From positions 22,288 to 86,287 of the forward strand of contig NZ_BMUI01000030.1 in the NCBI RefSeq assembly GCF_014650115.1: a stretch of 64,000 bases of DNA. The letters are read 5' to 3'. The DNA is from Streptomyces olivaceoviridis. Lineage in GTDB: Bacteria > Actinomycetota > Actinomycetes > Streptomycetales > Streptomycetaceae. Positions 1 to 8,690 of the stretch are shown piece by piece; within the stretch, counting starts at the first letter, position 1; each line of letters starts with the position of its first letter. The position numbers and the translations under genes are program-made. The notes beneath the pieces are model-generated. The model was not told where the DNA came from. It saw nothing but the letters and a program-made list of their open reading frames with translations, and made no database searches.

Positions 1-1
1 C

Positions 2-379
2 CGGGACTCCGACAACGGGCTGATGGAGTTCATGGTCATCGAGTTGCTGCGGCGGGCCGACGAGACCGGGATCACGCAGGTGTCACTCAACTTCGCGATG
101 TTCAGATCGGTCTTCGAACGTGGCGCGCGCCTCGGTGCCGGACCGGTGCTGAGGCTGTGGCGGTCGCTGCTCAGCTTCTTCTCGCGCTGGTGGCAGATCG
201 AGTCGCTGTACCGCGCCAACGCCAAGTACCGGCCCATCTGGGAGCCGCGGTTCCTGCTCTTCGAGAAGAGCGCGGACCTGCCGCGCATCGGCCTCGCGTC
301 GGCGCGGGCGGAGGGGTTCCTGGAGGCACCGGGGCTGCCCAAGTGGCTGCATCGCAGGCACCTGGACACGCATCGATGA
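2..379 (+). CDS. Phosphatidylglycerol lysyltransferase-domain protein (MprF/DUF2156 type), C-terminal part
   Basis: The window opens inside this gene; about 125 C-terminal residues are visible, ending at TGA 377-379. The stretch reading NAKYRPIWEPRFLLFE, preceded by an SLYRANAK-type segment, is the typical end of the DUF2156 GNAT-like domain. That domain transfers an amino acid from aminoacyl-tRNA to phosphatidylglycerol in MprF proteins. In Streptomyces many members are membrane proteins of uncertain substrate. The N-terminal membrane part lies outside the window, so substrate and topology cannot be judged. The next gene begins 25 bases downstream on the same strand and may be co-transcribed. 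Confidence 0.75.
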   Translation, partial: RDSDNGLMEFMVIELLRRADETGITQVSLNFAMFRSVFERGARLGAGPVLRLWRSLLSFFSRWWQIESLYRANAKYRPIWEPRFLLFEKSADLPRIGLASARAEGFLEAPGLPKWLHRRHLDTHR

Positions 380-404
380 GACACGCACGACGGGGGAACG
401 CTCG

Positions 405-1184
405 ATGGCCACGACGCTCGGCGGGGGAACGTTCGAGGAGGGGCGTCCGGTGAGGACGCCGGCCCGCTGGGCCCGTGCCGAGTGGGGGCCGCTGTACGCC
501 GCCGTGCGCGGGCCCCTGCGGCGGCGGGGCCCGGCGGCGGCCCCGTTGACGGTCGCGGCGGTGGGCCTGACGGCGTTCCTCCAGTACGTGCAGAACCAGC
601 CGTGGGGGTACCGGCTGGTGCAGGACCTGGGTGCCGTACGGGCCGACGACCCGCTGTGGCTCGCCCTGCTGCGCACCCCCCTGTCGCTGTTCGTGCCCGC
701 GCTGGACCTGCCGGTGTGGGGGGCGCTGGCACAGGTCCTGCTGGTGTTCGGGATCGCCGAGCTGTGCCTGGGCTGGTGGCGGACGCTGACCATCGCCTAC
801 GTCGCCACGCTCGCCGGAACCCTGTACGCGCGCGTCGGCATCACCCTGGGCGCGCACGCCCCGTTCGGGCTGCCGTGGACCGACGGGCAGGTGGTGGACA
901 CCGGCCCCTCGGCGGCCGTGGTGGGGCTCGCGGTGTTCGTGAGCTGGCGGTACGGCGCCTACGCGACGGCGGGCGCGGTGACGCTGGCGATGGTCGTCGA
1001 GGTGCTGCTCAAGGAGAACCTGGCGGGCAAGGAGCACCTGGCCGCGCTGATGGCCGTGGGGCTGCTGTGTCTGCTGGCGGCGGCGCGGCACCGCGGGACA
1101 CCCCTGGCCGGTCGCGCCCGCGGTCAGCGGTGGCCGGGCAGGCGCGCCGGGCGGGGGTCGGGCTTGCCGCCGATCCAGTCCTGA
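405..1184 (+). CDS. Rhomboid-like integral membrane protein
   Basis: This 259-residue protein has about six hydrophobic segments between residues 45 and 230, separated by short loops, and an Arg-rich tail. The segment DTGPSAAVVGL (around residue 165) recalls the G-x-S active-site loop of rhomboid proteases, and KEHLAALMAVGL could supply the histidine helix, but the classical GASG motif is missing, so proteolysis is only an inference. The ATG follows a GGGGGAA ribosome-binding sequence 25 bases after the lysyltransferase-domain gene, suggesting an operon. Its 3' end overlaps the convergent gene by 61 bp. It may equally be a membrane protein of unknown function. Confidence 0.6.
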   Translation: MATTLGGGTFEEGRPVRTPARWARAEWGPLYAAVRGPLRRRGPAAAPLTVAAVGLTAFLQYVQNQPWGYRLVQDLGAVRADDPLWLALLRTPLSLFVPALDLPVWGALAQVLLVFGIAELCLGWWRTLTIAYVATLAGTLYARVGITLGAHAPFGLPWTDGQVVDTGPSAAVVGLAVFVSWRYGAYATAGAVTLAMVVEVLLKENLAGKEHLAALMAVGLLCLLAAARHRGTPLAGRARGQRWPGRRAGRGSGLPPIQS

Positions 1185-1888
1185 ACGGCACGGCTCGGCC
1201 GCACCCAGCGGCGGTCGTGCCGGTAGGCGCGCAGGGCGGCCCTGGCACGGGCGCGGGGGCGGCGGCCGTAGAAGCGGCGGGCCCACGGGGAGCCGGGGCG
1301 GGCGAGCCGGACCGCGCCGACGAGCGCGACCAGCGGCACGATCACCCCGAAGAGCGCGGTGCGGGCCTTGCCCTTGTGCAGGGCGACGAGGGAGAGGAGG
1401 AAGTTCGCGACGATGTTGGAGATGACCGTGCCGCGGTCGGCCAGTTCCTGCCGGGAGAGGTCGTTGACGCCGAACGGGACGAATCCGGCGAGCAGCAGGC
1501 CGACCAGGGCGGCGGTGAGCACGACGACCTCGACGCTTTTGCGGCCCTCCTCGGTCCAGTAGACGTCGTCCAGGTGCAGGATCAGCGCGAACTCGTCCAG
1601 GACCAGGCCCGCGCCCATGCCGAACAGCACGGCCGAGACGACCCCGCCGGCGCCGTGGCGGTCGCTGGCCACCGCGCCGAAGCCGCCGACGACGGTGAGG
1701 ACGACCCCGGGGACGACGTGGTGGATGTGCAGCCCGCCCGCCTTGACGTTGCCGAACGGGCCCCTGCCCGCCCGGATCAGCCGCGTGATGACCCGGGTCA
1801 CGACGAAGGTCAGTACGAAGGAGGTGAGGGCCAGCAACAGCGGGAGCTTGCCCGGCTCGACGATGTTCCGCACCCACCAGTGCCCCAT
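1124..1888 (-). CDS. Conserved integral membrane protein, function unknown
   Basis: A 254-residue protein with roughly six predicted membrane segments: near the N-terminus, at GLHIHHVVPGVVLTVVGG, at GVVSAVLFGMGAGLVLDEF, at VVLTAALVGLLLAGF, and near ANFLLSLVAL and VIVPLVALVG. A His-rich HIHH motif and an acidic DEFALILHLDD stretch are distinctive and could bind metal, but I know no assigned function. The C-terminal 60 residues are basic and cytoplasmic-like. The gene converges on and overlaps the rhomboid-like gene by 61 bp. Its start at 1888 faces the repeat-rich spacer before cobS. Confidence 0.7.
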   Translation of the reverse strand: MGHWWVRNIVEPGKLPLLLALTSFVLTFVVTRVITRLIRAGRGPFGNVKAGGLHIHHVVPGVVLTVVGGFGAVASDRHGAGGVVSAVLFGMGAGLVLDEFALILHLDDVYWTEEGRKSVEVVVLTAALVGLLLAGFVPFGVNDLSRQELADRGTVISNIVANFLLSLVALHKGKARTALFGVIVPLVALVGAVRLARPGSPWARRFYGRRPRARARAALRAYRHDRRWVRPSRAVQDWIGGKPDPRPARLPGHR

Positions 1889-2012
1889 GTGCGCACTTTA
1901 TCCCTCCGGGGCCCGGGGAAGGGACGCGCGCGGGGCCGGGGGCCGACGGCCGGGTGGAGCTCGGGAGGCCGCTGGTGGCCGGGGTGAGGCCCGGGAGGTC
2001 CGGCCACCGGAC

Positions 2013-2141
2013 GAGCCTGCCAGGGCGGACGCCGGGCGAGCCTGGCAGGGCCGGGCGCCGGGCGAGCCTGGCAGGGCCGGACGCCGGACGAGCCTGGCAG
2101 GGCCGGGCGCCGGACGAGCCTGCGAGGGCCGGGCGCCGGAC
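2013..2141. repeat. 26-bp tandem repeat array, cluster 1 (five units)
   Basis: Units begin at 2013, 2038, 2064, 2090 and 2116, so the period is 25, then 26, 26, 26. Each unit starts GAGCCTGSCAGGG or a close variant and ends near GGGCGCCGG. A 26-base period cannot keep one reading frame, which argues against coding function. The array lies in the 501-bp divergent spacer (1889-2389) between the membrane protein and cobS. Confidence 0.85.
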
Positions 2142-2236
2142 GGGGCCCCGGGGGACGGCCGCCGGACACAACCCGGGGCGGCCGGGGTAGGGCCCCGGGA
2201 AGCGGTTGGCAGCCGGGGGAGGTCCGGGCGCCGGGC

Positions 2237-2340
2237 GAGCCTGCCAGGGCCGGGCGTCGGGCGTGACCCGGGGGGCCGGGCGCCGGGCGTGACCCGGGGG
2301 GCCGGGCGCCGGGCGTGACCCGGGGGGCCGGGCGCCGGGT
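2237..2340. repeat. 26-bp tandem repeat array, cluster 2 (four units)
   Basis: Units start at 2237, 2263, 2289 and 2315, exactly 26 bases apart. The last three are nearly identical and begin GTGACCCGGGGGGCC. The unit shares the GGGCCGGGCGCCGGG half with cluster 1 but has a different other half, so the two arrays look like two versions of one minisatellite. The 95 bases between them (2142-2236) hold a more degenerate copy. The rest of the 1889-2389 spacer shows nothing else apart from the cobS promoter. Confidence 0.85.
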
Positions 2341-2376
2341 GGGCGGGCGCGTGGTGGGGAGCGGGGCAGGCGACGG

Positions 2377-2382
2377 ATAGCC
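2377..2382 (+). promoter_or_regulatory. Candidate -10 element of leaderless cobS promoter
   Basis: TAGCCT fits the actinobacterial TANNNT -10 pattern and ends seven bases before the GTG at 2390. There is no Shine-Dalgarno sequence. Transcription would then begin at or next to the start codon. This is inference from spacing only. Confidence 0.5.
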
Positions 2383-2389
2383 TGCGCCG

Positions 2390-3211
2390 GTGTTCACGTC
2401 CTCGCCCTCCTCGCCGTCCCCCGCGTCCTCTCCGTCCTCCCTCCGGGACGGCCTCCGGTTCGCCTTCGGCACGCTCACCGTGCTGCCCGTCCGCGTGCAC
2501 CGCTGGGACCGGGGGGCCGCGCGCGGGGGCATGGTGTGCGCGCCGGTGGCCGGGCTGGTCGTCGGCGGGTGCGCGGCCGGGCTCGGCCTGCTGCTGCTCC
2601 TCCTCGGCGCCGGCCCGCTGCTCGCCGCCGTCGCCTCGGCCGCCGTACCGGCCGCACTGACCCGCGGGCTGCATCTCGACGGGCTCGCCGACACCGCCGA
2701 CGGGCTGGGCAGCGGCAAGCCCGCCGAGGACGCGCTGCGGATCATGAAGCAGTCGGACATCGGACCGTTCGGGGTGCTCACCCTCGTCCTGGTGCTGCTC
2801 GCCCAGGTCGCCGTACTGGCACAGCTCTACGGCGACTCCTGGGCCCGGGGTGCCGTGGCGTCCGTGGTGTCGGCGGTCGCGGCCCGGCTGGCGCTCACCC
2901 TGGCCGCCCGCGCCGGGGTGCCGGCGGCCCGCCCGGAGGGGCTGGGGGCGGCGGTGGCCGGGGTGGTCCCGAAAGGCACGGCGCTGGCCGTGGCGTTCGC
3001 CGTCGTGGCGGCGGCCGGGGCGGCGGGCGCCGGCCTCGGCGGGTACGACGGCGTGCGCACCGCCCTCGCCGTGGCCGCCGCCGTCGCCGTCGCCGACCTG
3101 CTGCTGCGCAGGTGCGTCCGCAGGTTCGGCGGGGTCACCGGCGATGTGTTCGGCGCGGTCGCGGAGACGGCCGCGGTCACGGCGCTCGTGGTGCTGGCCC
3201 TCGGCCGTTAG
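2390..3211 (+). CDS. cobS: Adenosylcobinamide-GDP ribazoletransferase (cobalamin synthase)
   Basis: CobS joins adenosylcobinamide-GDP and alpha-ribazole in the last stage of vitamin B12 assembly, at the membrane. The 273-residue protein shows the family signature HLDGLADTADGL (about residues 100-111), the SDIGPFG stretch, several hydrophobic helices, and a GGVTGDVFGA motif near the C-terminus. The first 20 residues are Ser/Pro-rich and poorly conserved, so the true start could be slightly downstream. GTG 2390 is preferred because a -10-like TAGCCT lies seven bases upstream. It stands alone here; other cob genes would be upstream, outside the window. Confidence 0.93.
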   Translation: MFTSSPSSPSPASSPSSLRDGLRFAFGTLTVLPVRVHRWDRGAARGGMVCAPVAGLVVGGCAAGLGLLLLLLGAGPLLAAVASAAVPAALTRGLHLDGLADTADGLGSGKPAEDALRIMKQSDIGPFGVLTLVLVLLAQVAVLAQLYGDSWARGAVASVVSAVAARLALTLAARAGVPAARPEGLGAAVAGVVPKGTALAVAFAVVAAAGAAGAGLGGYDGVRTALAVAAAVAVADLLLRRCVRRFGGVTGDVFGAVAETAAVTALVVLALGR

Positions 3212-3304
3212 CGCCTTCGGGCCCGGGGCCGTACGTCCCGCGGCGGCCTCCGGTCCGTCGTGGCCGGCCGTGCCCGCGGCGGTGCCCCGCACCGACCACG
3301 GCCT

Positions 3305-3323
3305 CGCGCCCCTTCGGGGCGCG
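3305..3323. terminator. Hairpin between cobS and pepA
   Basis: An 8-bp perfect stem (CGCGCCCC / GGGGCGCG) with a TTC loop lies 94 bases after the cobS stop. It could terminate cobS transcription. The same stem also forms the core of a Streptomyces dispersed repeat seen elsewhere in the window (18865 and 26020). Confidence 0.5.
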
Positions 3324-3484
3324 TCGGCAACGGGCGTAGTCTCGTCACGGGTGTTCGCCGACAGGGTGAAGGCCCCGGTTGTCACCAGTGCCCAGCCCTG
3401 GGCCTAGGGTCGGCTCCCGGGCCCGGTCGACCCACCCCATTTCGGCCACAGCGAACTTCACATCGGAAGCGAGATTTCACCACC

Positions 3485-5047
3485 GTGACTGCTCTGACTC
3501 TCAGCACCGCCGCGGCGCCCGGCCTGCGGGCCGACGCGATCGTGATCGGTGTCGCCAAGGGCGCCCAGGGGCCCGTCGTCGCGCCGGGCGCCGAGGCCGT
3601 GGACAAGGCGTACGACGGCAAGCTGGCCGGCGTCCTGGAGACCCTCGGCGCCTCGGGTGCCGAGGGCGAGCTGACGAAGCTGCCCGCGCCGGCCGGCTTC
3701 AAGGCCCCGCTCGTGGTGGCGGTGGGCCTCGGCGCGCAGCCCGCCGACAAGGACGGCGAGGACGGCGAGGACGGCGGCCCCGGCTACGACGCCGAGGCGC
3801 TGCGCAAGGCCGCCGGCGTGGCCGCCCGCGCGCTCGCCGGATCGAAGAAGGCCGCGTTCGCGCTGCCCGTCGACAGCCCCGGCGCGATCGGCGCGATCGG
3901 CGAGGGCATCCTGCTCGGCGCCTACTCCTTCGACACGTACAAGGGCGACGCCCAGAACGCCGGCAACGGCAAGGCCAGGAACGGCAAGGCGCCGCTGGCC
4001 GAGGCCGCGCTGCTCGGCGGCAAGCCGCGCGACGCCGCCCACAAGGGCGCGGTCGCCCGCGCGGTCGCGGTCTGCGAGGAGCTGAACCGCGCCCGCGACC
4101 TGATCAACACCCCGCCGAACGACCTCACCCCCGCCTCCTTCGCCGGCATCGCGCAGGCCGCGGCCAAGGAGCACGGCATCAAGGTGCAGGTGCTCGACGA
4201 CAAGGCCCTCGTCAAGGGCGGCTACGGCGGCATCCTCGGCGTCGGCGGCGGCTCCGCGGCCACCCCCCGCCTGGTGAAGCTGTCGTACACGCACCCGAAG
4301 GCGGAGAAGCACCTGGCCTTCGTCGGCAAGGGCATCACCTACGACTCGGGCGGCATCTCGCTGAAGCCGGCCGGGCACAACGAGACGATGAAGTGCGACA
4401 TGAGCGGTGCCGCCGCCGTGTTCGCCGCGGTCGTCGCCGCCGCGCGCCTCGGCCTCCAGGTCAATGTCACCGGCTGGCTGGCGCTGGCCGAGAACATGCC
4501 GTCCGGCTCCGCCGTGCGCCCGGGTGACGTGCTGCGCATGTACAGCGGCAAGACGGTCGAGGTGCTCAACACCGACGCCGAGGGCCGGCTGGTGCTCGGC
4601 GACGCGCTGTGGGCGGCCTCGCAGGAGAACCCGGACGCGATCGTGGACGTGGCCACGCTGACCGGCGCGATGATGCTGGCGCTGGGCAGCCGGACGTTCG
4701 GTGTGATGGCCAACGACGACGCCTTCCGCTCCGCGGTGCACGAGGCGGCGGAGGAGGTCGGCGAGCCGGCCTGGCCGATGCCGCTGCCGGAGCACCTGCG
4801 CAAGGGCATGGAGTCGTCCGTGGCCGACATCGCGAACATGGGCGAGCGGATGGGCGGCGGCCTCGTCGCCGGGCTCTTCCTGCGCGAGTTCGTCGGCGAG
4901 GGGATCACGTGGGCGCACCTCGACATCGCCGGTCCGGCGTTCAACGAGGGCGGCCCCTTCGGGTACACGCCGAAGGGCGGCACGGGGTCGGCGGTGCGCA
5001 CGCTGGTCCGTCTCGCGGAGCTGACCGCCGCGGGTGACCTGGGCTAG
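3485..5047 (+). CDS. pepA: Leucyl aminopeptidase (M17)
   Basis: A cytosolic metallo-exopeptidase that removes N-terminal residues from peptides. The C-terminal catalytic domain is clear: the metal-binding GKGITYDSGGISLKP segment, then the M17 signature NTDAEGRL at residues 362-369. The N-terminal macro-like domain is more variable and carries an acidic EDGEDGEDGG insertion near residue 85. At 520 residues it is normal for the family. GTG 3485 is chosen because conserved sequence begins at MTALTLS; the open frame runs upstream to 3260 but that part has spacer character and falls after the hairpin at 3305. It precedes lpd on the same strand, 330 bases apart. Confidence 0.93.
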   Translation: MTALTLSTAAAPGLRADAIVIGVAKGAQGPVVAPGAEAVDKAYDGKLAGVLETLGASGAEGELTKLPAPAGFKAPLVVAVGLGAQPADKDGEDGEDGGPGYDAEALRKAAGVAARALAGSKKAAFALPVDSPGAIGAIGEGILLGAYSFDTYKGDAQNAGNGKARNGKAPLAEAALLGGKPRDAAHKGAVARAVAVCEELNRARDLINTPPNDLTPASFAGIAQAAAKEHGIKVQVLDDKALVKGGYGGILGVGGGSAATPRLVKLSYTHPKAEKHLAFVGKGITYDSGGISLKPAGHNETMKCDMSGAAAVFAAVVAAARLGLQVNVTGWLALAENMPSGSAVRPGDVLRMYSGKTVEVLNTDAEGRLVLGDALWAASQENPDAIVDVATLTGAMMLALGSRTFGVMANDDAFRSAVHEAAEEVGEPAWPMPLPEHLRKGMESSVADIANMGERMGGGLVAGLFLREFVGEGITWAHLDIAGPAFNEGGPFGYTPKGGTGSAVRTLVRLAELTAAGDLG

Positions 5048-5377
5048 CGGTCGCCCACCGGCCCGGTCCCGTCCGCAGTACGGCGGGTGCGGGGCGTGGG
5101 TGCTGGTCGCGCCCGCGGCGGAGCCGCACGTCGACCCAGCCCCGCGCCCCTCGGGCCGGTCGCCACGGGCCCCCTGCCCCGGCGCACCCACGTTCCCCGG
5201 CGAACGTGGGACGTCTCACACACCGGCCCGGCGTCTCGATCGCCTCCGACAAGTGCGAAGATGGAGCCCGGCAGGACAGGGCCCCCACCGAAGGGCCGAA
5301 GCATCAAGCGGCCGGACACCAGCCGCCAGCCGGTCATCGGAGACCGGCGTACGGCGCACATGCATGGAGGACGTGAC
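5048..5377. other. 330-bp pepA-lpd spacer
   Basis: It contains a GC-rich stretch around 5110-5170 that resembles, in opposite orientation, the dispersed Streptomyces repeat found at 18865 and 26020. It also contains a 9-bp hairpin at 5187-5210. The lpd promoter must lie here, but I could not fix a convincing -35/-10 pair. Confidence 0.5.
5187..5210. terminator. Possible terminator downstream of pepA
   Basis: A perfect 9-bp stem (CCCACGTTC / GAACGTGGG) with a six-base loop. It lies 140 bases past the pepA stop, so it could instead be an operator of the lpd promoter. Confidence 0.4.
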
Positions 5378-6766
5378 GTGGCGAACGACGCCAGCACCGT
5401 TTTCGACCTAGTGATCCTCGGCGGTGGTAGCGGTGGTTACGCCGCGGCCCTGCGCGGGGCGCAGCTGGGCCTGGACGTCGCCCTGATCGAGAAGGACAAG
5501 GTCGGCGGCACCTGCCTGCACCGGGGTTGCATCCCCACCAAGGCCCTGCTGCACGCGGGCGAGGTCGCCGACCAGGCCCGCGAGAGCGAGCAGTTCGGTG
5601 TGAAGGCCACCTTCGAGGGCATCGACGTCCCGGCCGTCCACAAGTACAAGGACGACGTCGTCTCGGGTCTGTACAAGGGTCTTCAGGGGCTCATCGCCTC
5701 CCGCAAGGTGACCTACATCGAGGGTGAGGGCTACCTGTCCTCCCCGACCTCCGTCGATGTCAACGGCCAGCGCATCCAGGGCCGTCACGTCCTGCTGGCG
5801 ACCGGCTCCGTGCCGAAGTCGCTGCCGGGCCTGGAGATCGACGGCAACCGCGTCATCTCCTCCGACCACGCCCTCGTCCTGGACCGCGTGCCGAAGTCCG
5901 CGATCATCCTGGGCGGCGGTGTCATCGGCGTCGAGTTCGCCTCGGCGTGGAAGTCCTTCGGTGCCGACGTCACGATCATCGAGGGCCTGAAGCACCTCGT
6001 CCCGGTCGAGGACGAGAACAGCTCGAAGCTTCTTGAGCGCGCGTTCCGCAAGCGCGGCATCAAGTTCAACCTGGGCACCTTCTTCCAGAAGGCCGAGTAC
6101 ACCCAGGACGGTGTGAAGGTCACCCTGGCCGACGGCAAGGAGTTCGAGGCCGAGGTCCTGCTGGTGGCCGTCGGCCGCGGCCCGGTCTCGCAGGGCCTGG
6201 GCTACGAGGAGGCCGGGGTCGCCATGGACCGCGGCTACGTCCTGGTCGACGAGTACATGCGCACCAACGTCCCGACCATCTCCGCCGTCGGTGACCTCGT
6301 CCCGACGCTCCAGCTCGCGCACGTCGGCTTCGCCGAGGGCATCCTGGTGGCGGAGCGCCTGGCCGGTCTGAAGGTCGTCCCGGTCGACTACGACGGTGTT
6401 CCCCGCGTGACGTACTGCCAGCCGGAGGTCGCCTCCGTCGGTATCACCGAGGCCAAGGCCAAGGAGATCTACGGCGCGGACAAGGTCGTCGCTCTGAAGT
6501 ACAACCTGGCGGGCAACGGAAAGAGCAAGATCCTGAAGACCGCGGGCGAGATCAAGCTCGTCCAGGTCAAGGACGGTGCCGTCGTCGGCGTCCACATGGT
6601 CGGCGACCGCATGGGCGAGCAGGTCGGCGAGGCCCAGCTGATCTACAACTGGGAGGCGCTGCCGGCCGAGGTCGCCCAGCTCATCCACGCCCACCCGACG
6701 CAGAACGAGGCGCTCGGCGAGGCCCACCTGGCCCTGGCCGGCAAGCCGCTGCACTCCCACGACTGA
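5378..6766 (+). CDS. lpd: Dihydrolipoyl dehydrogenase (E3)
   Basis: E3 reoxidises dihydrolipoamide on the E2 subunits of pyruvate, 2-oxoglutarate and branched-chain dehydrogenase complexes, passing electrons via FAD and the redox disulfide to NAD+. The 462-residue protein has the FAD-binding GGGSGG near residue 15, the redox cysteines C46 and C51 in GGTCLHRGC, an NAD-binding GGGVIGVEF segment in the middle, and the dimer-interface HAHPTQNE near the end. GTG 5378 follows GGAGG at 5366-5370. The E2 gene starts 61 bases downstream on the same strand, so the two are probably co-transcribed. Confidence 0.97.
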   Translation: MANDASTVFDLVILGGGSGGYAAALRGAQLGLDVALIEKDKVGGTCLHRGCIPTKALLHAGEVADQARESEQFGVKATFEGIDVPAVHKYKDDVVSGLYKGLQGLIASRKVTYIEGEGYLSSPTSVDVNGQRIQGRHVLLATGSVPKSLPGLEIDGNRVISSDHALVLDRVPKSAIILGGGVIGVEFASAWKSFGADVTIIEGLKHLVPVEDENSSKLLERAFRKRGIKFNLGTFFQKAEYTQDGVKVTLADGKEFEAEVLLVAVGRGPVSQGLGYEEAGVAMDRGYVLVDEYMRTNVPTISAVGDLVPTLQLAHVGFAEGILVAERLAGLKVVPVDYDGVPRVTYCQPEVASVGITEAKAKEIYGADKVVALKYNLAGNGKSKILKTAGEIKLVQVKDGAVVGVHMVGDRMGEQVGEAQLIYNWEALPAEVAQLIHAHPTQNEALGEAHLALAGKPLHSHD

Positions 6767-6827
6767 GCCTTCGGTCAACGGGCGCGACGACACAGACTTC
6801 CGCAATTCGTTAGGAGCAACCGAAACC

Positions 6828-8639
6828 ATGGCGGTTTCCGTAACCCTTCCGGCGCTCGGTGAGAGCGTCACCGAGGGCACTGTCACCCGCTGGCTGAAGG
6901 CCGAGGGCGAACGCGTCGAGGCCGACGAGCCGCTGCTCGAAGTCTCGACCGACAAGGTCGACACCGAGATCCCGGCCCCCGCCTCCGGCGTGCTGGCCTC
7001 CATCAAGGTCGCCGAGGACGAGACGGTCGAGGTCGGCGCCGAGCTGGCCCTGATCGACGACGGCACGGGTGCCCCGGCCGCCGCCCCGGCCCCCGCCGCC
7101 GAGGCCCCCGCCCCGGCTCCGGCCGCCGAGCCGACCCCGGCCCCGGTCGCCGAGGCCCCGGCCGCCCCGGCTCCCGCCCCCGCCGCCGAGGCCGCCCCCG
7201 CCGGTGGCGCCGAGGGCACGGACGTGGTCCTGCCCGCGCTCGGTGAGTCCGTCACCGAGGGCACCGTCACCCGCTGGCTGAAGTCGGTCGGCGACAGCGT
7301 CGAGGCCGACGAGCCGCTGCTCGAAGTCTCCACGGACAAGGTCGACACCGAGATCCCGGCGCCCACCTCCGGCGTGCTGCTGGAGATCGTGGTCGGCGAG
7401 GACGAGACCGCCGAGGTCGGCGCCAAGCTCGCCGTCATCGGCGCCCCGGGCGCAGCCCCGGCCGCCGCTCCGGCGCCTGCCGCCCCGGCCCCCGCCGCCG
7501 CCCCGGCTCCGGCCCCCGCCGCCGCCGCCCCGGCGCCCGCGCCCGCCCCGGCTCCGGCTCCGGCCCCCGCCGCTGCGGCCCCGGCGCCCGCCCCGGCCCC
7601 GGCGCCCGTCGCCGCTGCCCCGGCCCCCGCACCGGCGCCCGCCCCGGCTCCGGTCACCCCGGCCACCGCGCCGACCTCCCCGACCGCCACCCAGGCGACG
7701 GACGAGGGCGCGTACGTCACCCCGCTGGTGCGCAAGCTCGCCGCCGAGAACGGCGTCGACCTGGCCACCGTCAAGGGCACCGGCGTCGGCGGCCGTATCC
7801 GCAAGCAGGACGTCATCGCCGCCGCCGAGGCCGCGAAGGCCGCCGCCGCTGCCCCGGCTCCGGCCGCTGCCGCCGCCCCGGCCGCCGCGAGGAAGGCCCC
7901 GGCGCTGGAGGTCTCCCCGCTGCGCGGCCAGACCGTCAAGATGCCGCGCATCCGCAAGGTCATCGGCGACAACATGGTCAAGGCGCTGCACGAGCAGGCC
8001 CAGCTGTCGTCGGTCGTCGAGGTCGACGTCACCCGCCTGATGAAGCTGCGCGCCAAGGCGAAGGACTCCTTCGCGGCCCGCGAGGGCGTCAAGCTCTCCC
8101 CGATGCCGTTCTTCGTCAAGGCCGCCGCGCAGGCGCTGAAGGCCCACCCGGTCATCAACGCCAAGATCAACGAGGCCGAGGGGACCATCACCTACTTCGA
8201 CACCGAGAACATCGGTATCGCGGTGGACTCCGAGAAGGGCCTGATGACCCCGGTCATCAAGCACGCCGGCGACCTCAACATCGCGGGCATCGCCAAGGCC
8301 ACGGCCGAGCTGGCGGGCAAGGTCCGGGCCAGCAAGATCACCCCGGACGAGCTGTCCGGCGCGACCTTCACCATCTCCAACACCGGTTCGCGCGGCGCGC
8401 TGTTCGACACGATCATCGTGCCGCCGGGCCAGGTCGCGATCCTCGGCATCGGTGCCACGGTCAAGCGTCCGGCCGTCATCGAGACCGAGGAGGGCACGGT
8501 CATCGGCGTCCGCGACATGACCTACCTGACCCTCTCCTACGACCACCGCCTGGTCGACGGCGCCGACGCGGCCCGTTACCTGACGGCGGTCAAGGCGATC
8601 CTGGAGGCGGGCGAGTTCGAGGTCGAGCTCGGCCTGTAA
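6828..8639 (+). CDS. sucB: Dihydrolipoyl acyltransferase (E2; 2-oxoglutarate dehydrogenase type)
   Basis: This E2 core protein transfers the acyl group from lipoamide to CoA. The 603 residues contain two lipoyl domains with lipoylatable lysines K43 and K171 (each in DKVDTEIPAP), long Ala/Pro-rich flexible linkers (about 82-130 and 205-290), an E3-binding domain (about 295-335, ending GGRIRKQDV), and the catalytic domain with H573 and D577 in DHRLVDG. Annotation as succinyltransferase follows the usual Streptomyces naming. In actinobacteria this type of E2 may also serve pyruvate dehydrogenase, so the substrate is not settled. AGGAG at 6812-6816 precedes the ATG. Its lipoate would come from lipB/lipA further along. 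Confidence 0.93.
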   Translation: MAVSVTLPALGESVTEGTVTRWLKAEGERVEADEPLLEVSTDKVDTEIPAPASGVLASIKVAEDETVEVGAELALIDDGTGAPAAAPAPAAEAPAPAPAAEPTPAPVAEAPAAPAPAPAAEAAPAGGAEGTDVVLPALGESVTEGTVTRWLKSVGDSVEADEPLLEVSTDKVDTEIPAPTSGVLLEIVVGEDETAEVGAKLAVIGAPGAAPAAAPAPAAPAPAAAPAPAPAAAAPAPAPAPAPAPAPAAAAPAPAPAPAPVAAAPAPAPAPAPAPVTPATAPTSPTATQATDEGAYVTPLVRKLAAENGVDLATVKGTGVGGRIRKQDVIAAAEAAKAAAAAPAPAAAAAPAAARKAPALEVSPLRGQTVKMPRIRKVIGDNMVKALHEQAQLSSVVEVDVTRLMKLRAKAKDSFAAREGVKLSPMPFFVKAAAQALKAHPVINAKINEAEGTITYFDTENIGIAVDSEKGLMTPVIKHAGDLNIAGIAKATAELAGKVRASKITPDELSGATFTISNTGSRGALFDTIIVPPGQVAILGIGATVKRPAVIETEEGTVIGVRDMTYLTLSYDHRLVDGADAARYLTAVKAILEAGEFEVELGL

Positions 8640-8653
8640 GGCTTGTCCTGCCC

Positions 8654-8690
8654 GAACGCCCCGTCCGGAACTTCTCCGGGCGGGGTGTTC
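8654..8690 (+). terminator. Rho-independent-like terminator of the lpd-sucB operon
   Basis: A 16-bp stem (left arm starting GAACGCCCCG, right arm ending CGGGGTGTTC, allowing two G-T pairs) with a five-base loop begins 15 bases after the sucB stop. It is followed by GTGTTTGT rather than a long U-run, as is common in Streptomyces. Confidence 0.85.

Noticed and set aside
171..2171. Very long minus-strand open frame (666 codons) across the first genes
   Set aside because: It is rich in Arg, Pro, Gly and Ala and lies antisense to well-supported genes and over the 26-bp repeats; a GC-bias shadow.
2013..2340. CRISPR array
   Set aside because: The repeats are directly tandem with no unique spacers and no cas genes nearby.
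5408..8191. 927-codon minus-strand frame antisense to lpd and sucB
   Set aside because: Low-complexity Ala/Gly/Ser translation with no domain; the plus-strand enzymes are certain.
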